Source: Sphingomonas_R arantia (GTDB lineage Bacteria > Pseudomonadota > Alphaproteobacteria > Sphingomonadales > Sphingomonadaceae). Taken from it: DNA of 64,000 bases. The stretch covers positions 434,001 to 498,000 of the forward strand of contig NZ_JBHUGS010000003.1 of assembly GCF_042682045.1 (NCBI RefSeq), given 5' to 3'. A program made the position numbers and the translations under genes. Below, in pieces: positions 1-8,660 of the stretch; within the stretch, counting starts at the first letter, position 1; each line of letters opens with the position of its first letter. The notes beneath the pieces are model-generated. The model made no database searches. It was not told where the DNA came from and saw only the letters and a list, made by a program, of their open reading frames with translations.

Positions 1-2
1 GC

Positions 3-266
3 GCGGGCAGCACGAAACTCGCCGGCCGCACGCGGGCCCTGCGCGCGGTGGTGCAGGGCGCGGGCGTGATCGACGCGCCGGACCTGGCGACGCAGGACGC
101 CACCATCGTCACCGCCGGCAGCGGCACGATCACCGTCGCCGCCACCCGCACCGCAAAGGTCAACGCCACCGGCGCCGGCGCGATCACCATCCTCGGCACC
201 CCCGCCTGCACCGTCGCCAGCGAAGGCACCGTCGACATCACCTGCGACGGTCCCAACGCCCGCTAG
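3..266 (+). CDS. GIN-domain (DUF2807-type) protein, C-terminal part
   Basis: The gene enters from the left edge, so only the last 87 residues are visible, ending in TAG at 264-266. The visible part is a run of short beta-strand repeats rich in Gly, Ala, Thr and Val (for example VVQGAGVIDAPDL and AGSGTITVAATRTAKVNATG), which is the pattern of the right-handed beta-helix GIN domain. Such proteins are usually exported and their role is poorly defined. The N-terminus and any signal peptide lie outside the window. It converges on the DUF1489 gene with only 4 bp between the two stop codons. The family call is by pattern recognition only. Confidence 0.6.
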   Translation, partial: AGSTKLAGRTRALRAVVQGAGVIDAPDLATQDATIVTAGSGTITVAATRTAKVNATGAGAITILGTPACTVASEGTVDITCDGPNAR

Positions 267-270
267 GCCA

Positions 271-675
271 TCATAGCAAGGACAGCTCCGCCAGCTCCCG
301 GATCAACGCCGCCGGCATCGCGGCACCCTCGTTCGAGCCCCCATCCAGATCGTCAGGCGCATCGTCCGCCGTCAGGTAACGCCACCCCTGATGCGCCCGC
401 TTCGGCCGGGCCCGCACGGTCACCAGCACCGGGTCCAGCCGGATCAGGCAGCGCCCCTCCGGCGTCTCGTCGAACCCGATGATCCGCTGCCGCACGACCA
501 GCTGGTGCTTGATGATCCAGAACAACGATCCGCCGATCAGCTCGCCATGCCGCGTCGGGCGGTACCGCGTCTGGATCGGCGCCTCGCCGTCCGCGGTCCG
601 GTTGCGCGTCCGCTCGGCCAGCGCCTCGACATCCTCGCAACCGACCGCGACCTTGGTGATGTTCAGCGCATGCAT
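271..675 (-). CDS. DUF1489 family protein
   Basis: A 134-residue cytosolic protein that starts with MHALNITKVAVGCEDVEALAER, has a central GGSLFWIIKHQLVVRQRI block and the segment HQGWRYL near residue 98. This is the layout of DUF1489, a small alphaproteobacterial family of unknown function. Length and N-terminus match full-length members. It lies 42 bp downstream of mgtE on the same strand, so the two may be cotranscribed. No catalytic motif is evident. Confidence 0.8.
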   Translation of the reverse strand: MHALNITKVAVGCEDVEALAERTRNRTADGEAPIQTRYRPTRHGELIGGSLFWIIKHQLVVRQRIIGFDETPEGRCLIRLDPVLVTVRARPKRAHQGWRYLTADDAPDDLDGGSNEGAAMPAALIRELAELSLL

Positions 676-717
676 CGACCCGAAATGGCGTCCGCCCGCG
701 GCCGCTTCAACCCGCCT

Positions 718-2118
718 CTAGCTGCCCAGCCCCCACATCGCCGCCAGCCCCAGGAACGAGAGGAACCCCAGGCTGTCGGTACAGGTCGTCACGAACACCG
801 ACGACGACACCGCCGGATCGACGTTCATCTTGTCCAGCGTGATCGGCACCAGCACCCCCGCCAGCCCCGCGACGATATTGTTGATGAACAGCGCCAGCGC
901 GAACACGATCGCCAGCCCCGGCACCCCCGACCACAGATAGCATCCGGCCCCGACCACAAGCCCCAGCGCGACGCCGTTGGCCGCCGCGATCCGCAGTTCG
1001 CGCATGATCATCCGCACCGAATTGGAACTGGTCAGCTGGTTCGTCGCCAGCGCGCGCACCACGACGGCCAGCGTCTGCGTCCCCGCATTGCCGCCCATCC
1101 CGCTGACGATCCCCATCAGCTGCGCCAGCACCGCGTACTTCGCGATCCGCTCGTCGAACAGCCCGACCACCGTCGCCGCCAGCATCGCGGTCGGCAGGTT
1201 GATCAGCAGCCAGGTCAGCCGGGTCCGCACGGTATAGCGGATCGGCTCGTTGATATCGCCTTCGCCCGCGCCCGACAGCCGCAGGATATCCTCGCCGGCC
1301 TCCTCCTGGATGATGTGCACGATGTCATCGACCGTGATCATCCCGACCAGCCGCCCGGCCGCATCGATGACCGCCGCGGAAATCAGCGCGTATTTCTGGA
1401 AGCGCAGCGCCACCTCTTCCTGGTCCATGTCGACCGGGATCAGCGTCTGTTCGCGCGCCATCACGTCGGCGATCGCCACCGACCGCGGCGTCCGCAGGAT
1501 CCAGCTCAGCTTGCACGTCCCGATCGGCCGGTGGCTCGGATCGACGACGTAGATTTCCCAGAAATCGGTGGTCAGGTCCTCGTTGCGACGCAGATAATCC
1601 AGTACGTCGCCGACGCTCAGATGCTCCGGCACCGCGATCAGGTCGCGCTGCATCAGGCGGCCGGCGGACTCCTCCGGATATCCCAGCGCCTCCTCGATCG
1701 CGGCACGATCGTCGGGCGCCAGCGCGCGCAACACCTCGCGCTGGTCGTCGGCGTCCATGTCCTCAATGATCGCGACCGCGTCGTCGGTATCGAGCATGGT
1801 TGCGATGTCGGCGACCTCCTGGGGGCCCAGCGCCTCCATCAGCTCATCGCGGACCCAGTCGTTCATCTCGGCCAGCACGTCGCCGTCGATCATGCCGTGC
1901 AGCGCGGACGCGATCGCCTTGCGCCTGTCGCCGGGCGCCAGTTCGAACAGATCGGCGATGTCGGCGGGGTGCAACGGAGCGACCAGCGCACGCGCACCCT
2001 CCACGTCGCCGTCCGCCACGGCATCGACCACGGCACTGACGAAATCGGAATTCAGCCGGTTGTCTTCGTCGTGCGTCGGCTCGGCGATGGTCTTTTCCAT
2101 ATCCTGCTGCTCGGCCAT
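718..2118 (-). CDS. mgtE: Magnesium transporter MgtE
   Basis: A 466-residue inner-membrane Mg2+ channel. The order of domains is an acidic helical MgtE N domain (about residues 30-140, with LHPADIADLFE and LGPQEVADI), a pair of CBS domains (about 150-265, with DLIAVPEHLSVGDVL and VIDAAGRLVGMITVDDI), and five hydrophobic segments from about 290 to the end. The last part contains the pore-type sequence GGNAGTQTLAVVVRALA. In this family cytosolic Mg2+ binding to the N and CBS domains closes the pore. Length and motif order are normal. No Mg2+ riboswitch was recognised in the 150-bp leader. Confidence 0.93.
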   Translation of the reverse strand: MAEQQDMEKTIAEPTHDEDNRLNSDFVSAVVDAVADGDVEGARALVAPLHPADIADLFELAPGDRRKAIASALHGMIDGDVLAEMNDWVRDELMEALGPQEVADIATMLDTDDAVAIIEDMDADDQREVLRALAPDDRAAIEEALGYPEESAGRLMQRDLIAVPEHLSVGDVLDYLRRNEDLTTDFWEIYVVDPSHRPIGTCKLSWILRTPRSVAIADVMAREQTLIPVDMDQEEVALRFQKYALISAAVIDAAGRLVGMITVDDIVHIIQEEAGEDILRLSGAGEGDINEPIRYTVRTRLTWLLINLPTAMLAATVVGLFDERIAKYAVLAQLMGIVSGMGGNAGTQTLAVVVRALATNQLTSSNSVRMIMRELRIAAANGVALGLVVGAGCYLWSGVPGLAIVFALALFINNIVAGLAGVLVPITLDKMNVDPAVSSSVFVTTCTDSLGFLSFLGLAAMWGLGS

Positions 2119-2274
2119 GTTCGTTCCCGTCTCATCCGAACCCGCCCGGATGACGTCGCCCGCCGCCCTCGTACGCGCTCGCTCCGCCGATGTCAGCCTT
2201 GCGACGCGGGGTTCTTATCCGCGCCCAAGCTCCCTAGATAGGCGCGCACCAACCATGATCCGAAGGAACTGCCG

Positions 2275-2733
2275 ATGGCCGACCAGAAAACCCTGACCCT
2301 GACGCTCGACAGCGGCGGCGACGTCGTGATCGCACTGCGCGACGATATCGCGCCGGGCCATGTCGCCCGCATCGCCGAACTGGCGAGCGAAGGCTTCTAC
2401 GACGGCGTCGTGTTCCACCGCGTCATCCCCGGCTTCATGGCGCAGGGCGGCGACCCCACCGGCACCGGCATGGGCGGATCGAAGAAGCCCGACCTGAAGG
2501 CCGAATTCAACAGCGAACCGCATGTCCGCGGCACCTGCTCGATGGCCCGTTCGCAGAGCCCGAACTCGGCCAACAGCCAGTTCTTCATTTGCTTCGACGA
2601 TTCGCGCTTCCTCGACAACCAGTACACCGCCTGGGGCAACGTCACGTCCGGCATGGAATTCGTCGACGCGCTGCCGAAGGGCGAACCGCCCCGCACCCCC
2701 GGCAAGATCATCAAGGCGACCGTCTCCGCCTGA
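2275..2733 (+). CDS. Cyclophilin-type peptidyl-prolyl isomerase
   Basis: A 152-residue protein without a signal peptide, so probably cytosolic. It catalyses cis-trans isomerisation of prolyl bonds. The catalytic block FHRVIPGFMAQGGDP (about residues 45-59) with its arginine and glutamine, the segment SMARSQSPNSANSQFFIC, and the closing AWGNVTSGMEFVDAL are diagnostic of cyclophilins. An AAGGAA ribosome-binding site precedes the ATG. The gene converges on the LysR gene, and a long hairpin lies between them. Confidence 0.93.
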   Translation: MADQKTLTLTLDSGGDVVIALRDDIAPGHVARIAELASEGFYDGVVFHRVIPGFMAQGGDPTGTGMGGSKKPDLKAEFNSEPHVRGTCSMARSQSPNSANSQFFICFDDSRFLDNQYTAWGNVTSGMEFVDALPKGEPPRTPGKIIKATVSA

Positions 2734-2789
2734 CCCGAACCGGCGCGGCATCTGACAAAAGGTGCCGCGCCCAACTCTAATCGCCAACA

Positions 2790-2856
2790 GTTCCCCGGCG
2801 AAGGCCGGGGCCTGGACGCAACCGCTTCACCCAGGCCCCGGCCTCCGCCGGGGAAC
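2790..2856. terminator. Long inverted repeat between convergent genes
   Basis: Two 26-bp arms (2790-2815 and 2831-2856) of the type CCCCGGCGAAGGCCGGGG pair with a single mismatch that is a G-U pair in RNA. The hairpin sits between the cyclophilin and LysR stop codons and probably ends transcription from both sides. Its core is a GC-rich palindrome of a kind dispersed in many proteobacterial genomes, so it may also be a repeat element. Confidence 0.6.
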
Positions 2857-2861
2857 AACAC

Positions 2862-3779
2862 TCAGCCAGCCTTGGCCACCCGAACCGGCTCATCCCCCGC
2901 GGTCGCCACGCTGCTGAACAGCCAGTCGTGGAACACCCGCACCGCGCGGTTCGACATCGCCGACCGCCGGCACACGAACCAGTAGCTGTAGTCGCTCTCC
3001 ACCTCGCGCCCGAACAGGTTGGTCAGCCGGTCGTCATGCGCGCCGTCGAGATGCGCATCGAGCATGAACGCCACGCCCAGCCCCTGCGCCGCGGCATCCA
3101 GCATCAGATGCCCCGAATCGAAATGGTCGATCGCCGCGGGCTGCAGGTCCGGCCGCCCGATCCCCGCGCGCCAGATCGCGAACGTCTCCGGCATGTCGCG
3201 GTGGACGAAGATCGTCATGCGCTTCAGATCGTCCGGCCCGGTCACCGCGTCCGGCCCCTGGGTCAGCGAGCGTAGCGCGATCGCGCTCACCCGGTTGCGA
3301 TCGATCCGCCGGCCATAAAGCGCCGGGTCCGGTTCCGCCCCCAGCACGATCGCCGCGTCCAGGCTCTCGCCCAGCCGTGCGGTCGGATGCGGCGCGGTAT
3401 CGATATCGACATGGAATTCCGGATGCGCCGCACGCAGTTCGGGCAACCGCGCCATCAGCTTTTGCGACGCGAACAGCGGCAGCACGCCCAGCCGCAACTT
3501 AAGCGCATCCTGCTGCCCCGTCGTCGATTCGATCGCCTCGGCCAGCGCGTCGATCGCCGGCGCGATCCGGGCGAGCAACCGCTCGCCCGCCGCGTTGGGC
3601 AGCATCGCCTGATGCCGCCGGTCGAACAAGGACTGCCCGACGAATCGCTCCAGCGCCTGCACCCGCCGGCTCAGCGCAGGTGACGACAGCGCCAGTTCCT
3701 GCGCCGCCGCCTTGACGGACCCCAGCCGCGCGACCTGCACGAACGCTTCGACAGCAGTCAGCGGTGGCAGACGACGCAT
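2862..3779 (-). CDS. LysR family transcriptional regulator
   Basis: A 305-residue DNA-binding regulator. Residues 1-60 form the LysR helix-turn-helix (LTAVEAFVQVARLGSVKAAA, then LSSPALSRRVQALE) and residues about 90-290 the periplasmic-binding-protein-like effector domain. The sequence style is closest to the GcvA group. Its ligand cannot be told from sequence. The region upstream holds a perfect palindrome (3848-3861), which could be its operator or a hairpin of the sRNA candidate described separately. No obvious target operon adjoins it. Confidence 0.9.
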   Translation of the reverse strand: MRRLPPLTAVEAFVQVARLGSVKAAAQELALSSPALSRRVQALERFVGQSLFDRRHQAMLPNAAGERLLARIAPAIDALAEAIESTTGQQDALKLRLGVLPLFASQKLMARLPELRAAHPEFHVDIDTAPHPTARLGESLDAAIVLGAEPDPALYGRRIDRNRVSAIALRSLTQGPDAVTGPDDLKRMTIFVHRDMPETFAIWRAGIGRPDLQPAAIDHFDSGHLMLDAAAQGLGVAFMLDAHLDGAHDDRLTNLFGREVESDYSYWFVCRRSAMSNRAVRVFHDWLFSSVATAGDEPVRVAKAG

Positions 3780-3809
3780 ATTTCCCCTCCCGGTCCCCGC
3801 AACTCACGA

Positions 3810-3838
3810 TTGCACGCCCTGCATGCGTGTCTCACAAT
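3810..3838 (+). promoter_or_regulatory. Candidate promoter of the sRNA at 3845-3941
   Basis: TTGCAC at 3810-3815 and CACAAT at 3833-3838 are spaced by 17 bp, a standard sigma-70-like arrangement. The predicted start is near 3845, just ahead of a hairpin-rich stretch that ends in a strong terminator. It is also upstream of the oppositely oriented LysR gene. Confidence 0.4.
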
Positions 3839-3844
3839 TATGCA

Positions 3845-3941
3845 TTTGCGACAATTGTCGCGGTGCAGCAAAAGGATCGGGCCTTTCAGGCATCCTCTCC
3901 TAAAACTTTATGGGCTGCCCCTCGGGGTGGCCCTTTTTTTT
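3845..3941 (+). ncRNA. Candidate small RNA with its own terminator
   Basis: No gene on the plus strand precedes this terminator, so it probably ends a short RNA. Three hairpins are visible: the palindrome GCGACAATTGTCGC (3848-3861); GGAT/ATCC plus GCCT/AGGC with a TTC loop (3874-3895); and a GC-rich terminator stem followed by eight T (3912-3941). Between the last two is an unpaired pyrimidine stretch, TCCTCTCC, that could pair with Shine-Dalgarno sequences as in anti-SD trans-acting sRNAs. I do not recognise a named Rfam family. The expected RNA is about 95 nt. Confidence 0.5.
3912..3941 (+). terminator. Intrinsic terminator with T8 tail
   Basis: The arms GGGCTGCCCC (3912-3921) and GGGGTGGCCC (3924-3933) form a 9-10 bp stem with two G-U pairs and a tiny loop, directly followed by TTTTTTTT (3934-3941). 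It is the strongest classical rho-independent terminator in the window. Confidence 0.8.
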
Positions 3942-4134
3942 CGTCCACGGCCAACCGAACGGTTCGTGTGGCCAGCGAGAGGCCAAGCCGATCGGTGCGA
4001 CCGGCCCGGCACTTATCGCCTTCATTGCCGTTACGTAACGAGACAGGGCGGTTTCCGCCATGCCTGCGACTTGCTATTGGCCACGTCTTTTGCGAACGGT
4101 GCCGACTGTTCTGCTGCGTCTTCCGGGAGTTTCC

Positions 4135-4749
4135 ATGCCTTCATCGTCCGCAGACCAGGTGCTCGCCGATCCGACCAAGCGGCGCGAGCCCGGTCCTTTG
4201 GGGATGTTCTTCCGGGAATTCCTGAAACATCCGGTCATGGTCGGCTCGATCATCCCGTCGTCGGACAAGCTGATCGCGCGGATGCTGAAGCCGGTCGACT
4301 GGGCGAACACGAAACTGTTCGTCGAATATGGCCCCGGCGTCGGCACCTTCTGCCCCGCCATCCTCGAACGCATGGCCCCCGATGCGCAGCTGATCGCGAT
4401 CGACACGAACCGCGATTTCGTCGGCTATCTCGGCCGCCGCTTCACCGATTCGCGGTTCCGCCCGGTGCTCGGTTCCGCCGCCGACGTCCGCTCGATCATC
4501 GCCGATCACGGCCACGACCATGCCGACTACATCCTGTCCGGCCTGCCCTTCTCGACGCTGCCCGCCGGCATCGGCCCGCGGATCGCCGCCGAAACGCACG
4601 ATGCGCTCCGCCCCGGCGGTGCGTTCCTCGTGTATCAGTTCAGCCCGCGGGTGAAGGACTTCCTCGTCCCGCATTTCCGCCGCATCGACCATGCGTTCGA
4701 ACCGATCAACATCCCGCCCGCCCAGCTCTACTGGTGCTGGAAGGACTAA
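4135..4749 (+). CDS. SAM-dependent methyltransferase, phospholipid N-methyltransferase-like
   Basis: A 204-residue cytosolic class I methyltransferase. The SAM-binding motif I is VEYGPGVGTFCPAIL (about residues 64-78), followed by the acidic LIAIDTNRDF strand, and DYILSGLPFSTLP forms the motif IV region. The segment HPVMVGSIIPSS near the N-terminus and the overall length resemble PmtA-type phosphatidylethanolamine N-methyltransferases, which act at the membrane surface. An ATG 75 bp upstream is in frame, but GGGAG at 4125-4129 supports the start used here. The adjacent phospholipase D-like gene is consistent with membrane lipid work. Confidence 0.7.
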   Translation: MPSSSADQVLADPTKRREPGPLGMFFREFLKHPVMVGSIIPSSDKLIARMLKPVDWANTKLFVEYGPGVGTFCPAILERMAPDAQLIAIDTNRDFVGYLGRRFTDSRFRPVLGSAADVRSIIADHGHDHADYILSGLPFSTLPAGIGPRIAAETHDALRPGGAFLVYQFSPRVKDFLVPHFRRIDHAFEPINIPPAQLYWCWKD

Positions 4750-4771
4750 GCGATCAGTACCGGACGGCCGA

Positions 4772-5929
4772 TCAGCGGCCGTCCACGCCGAAGTTCAGCC
4801 GCCGCGTCACGTTCCCGTCGATCACCGCGACGATGAAATAGGCCACCCCCCACTGCACGCGGCGGAACCAGCCGACCCGGTCATGCTCCGCCATCGTCAC
4901 CACATGGCTCTCCGCCGCCTCGCCCGCGAAATACGTCCGCATATGCGCGGCGAAGGCCGGGTCCTCGATCCGCAGCATCATCTCCAGGTTCAGATACAGG
5001 CTGCGCACGTCGAAGTTCGCCGATCCGATGTGGACAACATCGTCGATCACGAACAATTTGCTGTGCAGCTTGGTCGCGCCATATTCCAGCACGCCGACCC
5101 CGCGCTTCAACAACCGCTGATAACAATGCCGCGTCGCCGCGATCGTCGCATTGTTGTCGGACTTGCCCGCGGTCATGACGGTCGCCTGGCCGCCACGCTT
5201 CACGATCCGCTCGATCCGCCGCAGCATCGCCGGGTTCGGTGCGAAATAGGCGGCGATCATGTCCAGCCGCCGCGCCCGCGCCATGTCCCACTTTACCACC
5301 AGCGCCCACGGGCTCAGCCGCCGCGTCGGCCCACCGAACAGCCAGCGCAGCCGCCCGCCCGGATGCGTCTCGCTATGCCGCTTCAGAATCGTGCGCAGAT
5401 CGCGGAACTTCCCCGCCGGCGCCCGCGTCCAATCGAGCAGCGCGTCGTAATAACCCGCCAGCCGCGCCGCTGCGTCGCCCTCGACCAGCAACCCCAGGTC
5501 GCGCCACGCCCCGTCCGCGACCGTCCCGAAATAATCGTCCTCCACGTTGAACCCGCCGATCAGCGCGCGCGCCTCGTCCGCCAGCGCCAGCTTCTGGTGG
5601 TTGCGCAACAGATAGCGCCGTCCGAACCGCGCCTCGTACCGGCACACCCCGCCGCCCGCCGCGACCAGCGCCTCGAAGAACCCCGCCCCTGCCGCATCGC
5701 CGAACCCGTCGACGATCATGTCGACCTGCACGCCACGCTCCGCCGCGCGCACCAGCGCATCGCGCACCGCGCGCCCCGCCCGGTCGTCGGCATAGATATA
5801 ATAGAGCAGCCGCAACGTCCGCCCCGCCCCGTCGATCAGCGCGATCAACGCCTCCAGCCGCTCCGGCCCGTCGGGCAGCAGCGTCAGCCGGTCACCGTCG
5901 ACGGTGAAGGTGGGTCTCTCCTCGCTCAT
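4772..5929 (-). CDS. Phospholipase D-superfamily (cardiolipin synthase-like) protein
   Basis: A 385-residue protein with two phospholipase D active-site motifs: HQKLALADEARALIGGFN (about residue 112) and HSKLFVIDDVVHIGSANFD (about residue 290). Each HxK motif supplies the histidine used for phosphatidyl transfer. Full-length cardiolipin synthases carry N-terminal membrane helices that are missing here, so it resembles the ClsB-like soluble type. A GTG two codons upstream (5935) is a possible alternative start. It converges on the methyltransferase gene with 22 bp between stop codons. Substrate is inferred only. Confidence 0.82.
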   Translation of the reverse strand: MSEERPTFTVDGDRLTLLPDGPERLEALIALIDGAGRTLRLLYYIYADDRAGRAVRDALVRAAERGVQVDMIVDGFGDAAGAGFFEALVAAGGGVCRYEARFGRRYLLRNHQKLALADEARALIGGFNVEDDYFGTVADGAWRDLGLLVEGDAAARLAGYYDALLDWTRAPAGKFRDLRTILKRHSETHPGGRLRWLFGGPTRRLSPWALVVKWDMARARRLDMIAAYFAPNPAMLRRIERIVKRGGQATVMTAGKSDNNATIAATRHCYQRLLKRGVGVLEYGATKLHSKLFVIDDVVHIGSANFDVRSLYLNLEMMLRIEDPAFAAHMRTYFAGEAAESHVVTMAEHDRVGWFRRVQWGVAYFIVAVIDGNVTRRLNFGVDGR

Positions 5930-6063
5930 CGACACCGCCTAGCACCGTCACCATGTCGGTACGACTACGCAACGCCCGATGGTGCCATTCCTTGCCTTTG
6001 CGCGCTGATGCTGCTAACCGCCCGCGCTTGCATTCATGCTCGAAACTATAGCGGAGCGACATC

Positions 6064-6405
6064 ATGGCGCGCGTCACTGTCGAAGATTGCGTCGACAAGA
6101 TTCCCAACCGCTTCGACCTGGTCCTGGCCGCCGCACAGCGCGCGCGCCAGATTTCGGGCGGTGCCGAACTGACGATCGATCGCGATCGCGACAAGAACCC
6201 GGTCGTCGCCCTGCGCGAGATCGCCGAGGAAACCGTCGTGCCGCACGATCTGGAAGAAGGCATGATCCAGGGCCTCCAGCGCGTCCGGATGGACGATGAC
6301 GACGCGGTCGACGAAATGGGCTCGCTGTCGCAGTCGGCCGAGGCGCTCCGCCTCACCGCCGCCGCACCGCCCCGCAACCAGAATGTCGGCGGCGACTACG
6401 AGTAA
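6064..6405 (+). CDS. rpoZ: RNA polymerase omega subunit
   Basis: A 113-residue protein that begins MARVTVEDCVDKIPNRFDLV and continues with LAAAQRARQI and the segment NPVVALREIAEETV, the hallmark of RpoZ. It helps fold the beta-prime subunit and, in proteobacteria, contributes to the ppGpp site. GGAG ahead of the ATG supports the start. It stands directly before the relA/spoT gene, the classical rpoZ-spoT pairing. Confidence 0.96.
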   Translation: MARVTVEDCVDKIPNRFDLVLAAAQRARQISGGAELTIDRDRDKNPVVALREIAEETVVPHDLEEGMIQGLQRVRMDDDDAVDEMGSLSQSAEALRLTAAAPPRNQNVGGDYE

Positions 6406-6416
6406 TCGCTTCTAGG

Positions 6417-6450
6417 CCCCTCCTCTCCGGAGGAGGGGTTGGGTGGTGGC
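6417..6450 (+). terminator. C/G hairpin with TTGGGTGGTGG tail after rpoZ
   Basis: Arms CCCCTCCTC (6417-6425) and GAGGAGGGG (6430-6438) with loop TCCG, 11 nt after the rpoZ stop, followed by TTGGGTGGTGG. There is no T-tract. The same C-arm / G-arm / TTGGG-rich layout recurs near 8661 and a plain version at 45960, so it may be a repeat family that works as a terminator or attenuator. Confidence 0.5.
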
Positions 6451-6551
6451 GACATGGCGGGCTCGATGCCAAATTGTCGCCAACCAAAGTATGACATTCT
6501 CCCCACTCCCACGCTTTCCCGTTGCATCCCGGCCCCACCCCGCCACATGGT

Positions 6552-8642
6552 ATGACGGTGCTGAGACAATATGAACTGGTAGATCGGGTCCTGGACTACG
6601 ATCCACAAGCCGACGAGGCGATGCTCAACCGCGCCTACGTCTTTTCGATGCAGGCCCACGGGTCGCAGAAACGCGCCAATGGCGACCCCTATTTCAGCCA
6701 CCCGATCGAGGTGGCCGGCATCCTGACTGACCTGCGGCTCGACGACGAGACGATCGTCACCGCCATCCTGCACGACACGATCGAGGATACGGTCGCCACC
6801 TACGACCAGATCGAGAAGGGCTTCGGTACCTCCGTCGCGCGGCTGGTCGACGGCGTGACCAAGCTGTCGCGGATCGAGGCGCAGACCGAGAACGAGCGCG
6901 CCGCGGAAAACCTCCGCAAGTTCCTGCTCGCCATGTCGGACGACATCCGCGTCCTGCTCGTGAAGCTCGCTGACCGGCTCCACAACATGCGCACGCTCCA
7001 CTTCATCCCCAAGCCGGAGAAGCGCCGCCGCATCGCGCGCGAGACGATGGAGATCTACGCGCCGCTCGCCGAGCGGATCGGCATGTATGAATTCATGAAG
7101 GAGATGCAGACGCTCGCCTTCCGCGAACTCGAACCCGAAGCCTACGAATCGATCACCAAGCGGCTCGAGCAGCTGAAATCCGGCGGCGGCGACCGCATCG
7201 CACGCATCTCGTCCGGCATCGTTACCCTGCTCGGCCGTCAGGGCATCGTGGCCGAGGTCACCGGCCGCGAGAAGCATCCCTATTCGATCTGGCGCAAGAT
7301 GGCCGAGCGCCACATCAGCTTCGAGCAGCTGTCCGACATCATGGCGTTCCGCATCGTCGTGAAGGATGTGGAGCAATGCTACCGCACGCTCGGCCTGATC
7401 CATCAGCGCTGGCCGATGGTCCCCGGCCGGTTCAAGGACTATATCTCGACGCCGAAGCGCAACGGCTACAAGTCGCTCCACACTTCGGTGATCCATTCGG
7501 AAAAGGCGCGGATCGAGATCCAGATCCGCTCGACCGACATGCACGACCAGGCCGAAATCGGCCTCGCCAGCCATTGGGCCTACAAGCAGAAGGAAAGCGC
7601 CGACACGCAGGTCAGCTGGATCCGTGACCTCGTCGAAATCCTCGACCATGCCGACACGGCCGAGGAGGTCCTCGAACATACCCGCATGGCGATGTACCAG
7701 GATCGGATCTTCGCCTTCACCCCGACCGGCGAGCTGATCCAGCTGCCCAAGGGCGCCACCCCGGTCGATTTCGCCTACGCGCTCCACACCGATCTCGGCG
7801 ACCAGACGGTGGGTGCAAAGGTCAACGGCCGCGTCGTGCCGCTCCGCACGCCGATCCTGAACGGCGACCAGGTGCAGATCCTGCGGTCCAAGGCGCAGGA
7901 GCCCGAACCGGGCTGGATGAGCTTCGTCACCACCGGCAAGGCGCGCGCCGCCATCCGCCGCTTCGTCAAGCACAAGGAACGCGACGAGACGGTCGCGCTG
8001 GGTCGCAAATTCTACGAGGAGATCGTCAAACGCCTCCCCGCCCAACTCGGCAGCGAGGCGCTCGGCAACGCAGTCAAGCGCCTGCAACTGGCCGACGGCG
8101 ACGCGCTGATGGAGGCGATCGCGCGCAAGCACCTGACAGACGAACAGGTGATGGAGGCACTGATGCCCGGCGCGGGCGGCGGCGACGTTACGGTGGTCCG
8201 GCCGCAACGCGAGGCGATCTCGATCAAGGGCCTCACCCCCGGCGTCGCGTTCAAGCTCGCGACCTGCTGTCACCCCGTCCCCGGCGACCGCATCGTCGGC
8301 CTGCGCCGGCCCGACGCCGCGGTCGAGGTCCACGCGATCGACTGCCCCGAACTGGCGGACGGCATCGACGCCGACTGGGTCGACCTCGCGTGGGGCGATG
8401 GATCGGACGGCGGCACCGCGCGGCTGTCGGTCATCGTCAAGAACGAACCCGGCTCGCTCGGCGCGATGTCCAGCATCCTCGGGTCGCAGGGCGCCAACAT
8501 CATCAACCTCGCGCTCTTCCACCGCGACGCCAGCTTCCACACCTTCCACCTCGCCCTTGAGGTTCGCGACCGCCCCCACGTCATGCGCATCCTGGCCGCC
8601 CTCCGCGCCGCCGACGCCGTCGCCCAAGCGGAACGCCTATAA
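6552..8642 (+). CDS. spoT: Bifunctional (p)ppGpp synthetase/hydrolase RelA/SpoT
   Basis: A 696-residue Rel protein that makes and degrades the stringent alarmone. The HD hydrolase domain is intact (H50 in HPIEVAG, H74-D75 in HDTIEDT), so it should hydrolyse ppGpp. The synthetase domain has GRFKDYISTPKRNGYKSLHT, followed by a TGS domain (FAFTPTGELIQLPKGATPVD) and a C-terminal ACT domain (ARLSVIVKNEPGSLGAMSSI). Alphaproteobacteria usually carry one such long Rel, often called Rsh. An upstream in-frame ATG (6522) is possible but the start used here matches the family N-terminus. No good ribosome-binding site is visible. Confidence 0.93.
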   Translation: MTVLRQYELVDRVLDYDPQADEAMLNRAYVFSMQAHGSQKRANGDPYFSHPIEVAGILTDLRLDDETIVTAILHDTIEDTVATYDQIEKGFGTSVARLVDGVTKLSRIEAQTENERAAENLRKFLLAMSDDIRVLLVKLADRLHNMRTLHFIPKPEKRRRIARETMEIYAPLAERIGMYEFMKEMQTLAFRELEPEAYESITKRLEQLKSGGGDRIARISSGIVTLLGRQGIVAEVTGREKHPYSIWRKMAERHISFEQLSDIMAFRIVVKDVEQCYRTLGLIHQRWPMVPGRFKDYISTPKRNGYKSLHTSVIHSEKARIEIQIRSTDMHDQAEIGLASHWAYKQKESADTQVSWIRDLVEILDHADTAEEVLEHTRMAMYQDRIFAFTPTGELIQLPKGATPVDFAYALHTDLGDQTVGAKVNGRVVPLRTPILNGDQVQILRSKAQEPEPGWMSFVTTGKARAAIRRFVKHKERDETVALGRKFYEEIVKRLPAQLGSEALGNAVKRLQLADGDALMEAIARKHLTDEQVMEALMPGAGGGDVTVVRPQREAISIKGLTPGVAFKLATCCHPVPGDRIVGLRRPDAAVEVHAIDCPELADGIDADWVDLAWGDGSDGGTARLSVIVKNEPGSLGAMSSILGSQGANIINLALFHRDASFHTFHLALEVRDRPHVMRILAALRAADAVAQAERL

Positions 8643-8660
8643 AAAAGCGCAACAAAAAGC

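Noticed and set aside
391..2241. 616-residue plus-strand ORF over the mgtE region
   Set aside because: It is the antisense shadow of mgtE and DUF1489; Arg/His/Pro/Asp-rich, no family pattern.
2119..2274. Mg2+ riboswitch in the mgtE leader
   Set aside because: No M-box-like or other recognised riboswitch core could be found by eye.
3848..3861. Palindrome GCGACAATTGTCGC as a LysR operator only
   Set aside because: Possible, but its location just behind a promoter and before a terminator makes a hairpin of a small RNA more economical; kept only as an alternative.
4691..6172. 493-residue ORF opposite the phospholipase D-like gene
   Set aside because: Low-complexity GC-rich shadow frame; the opposite strand has two intact HxK motifs.
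6396..8627. 743-residue minus-strand ORF opposite spoT
   Set aside because: Antisense frame of a well-supported Rel enzyme, with a composition typical of mirror frames.
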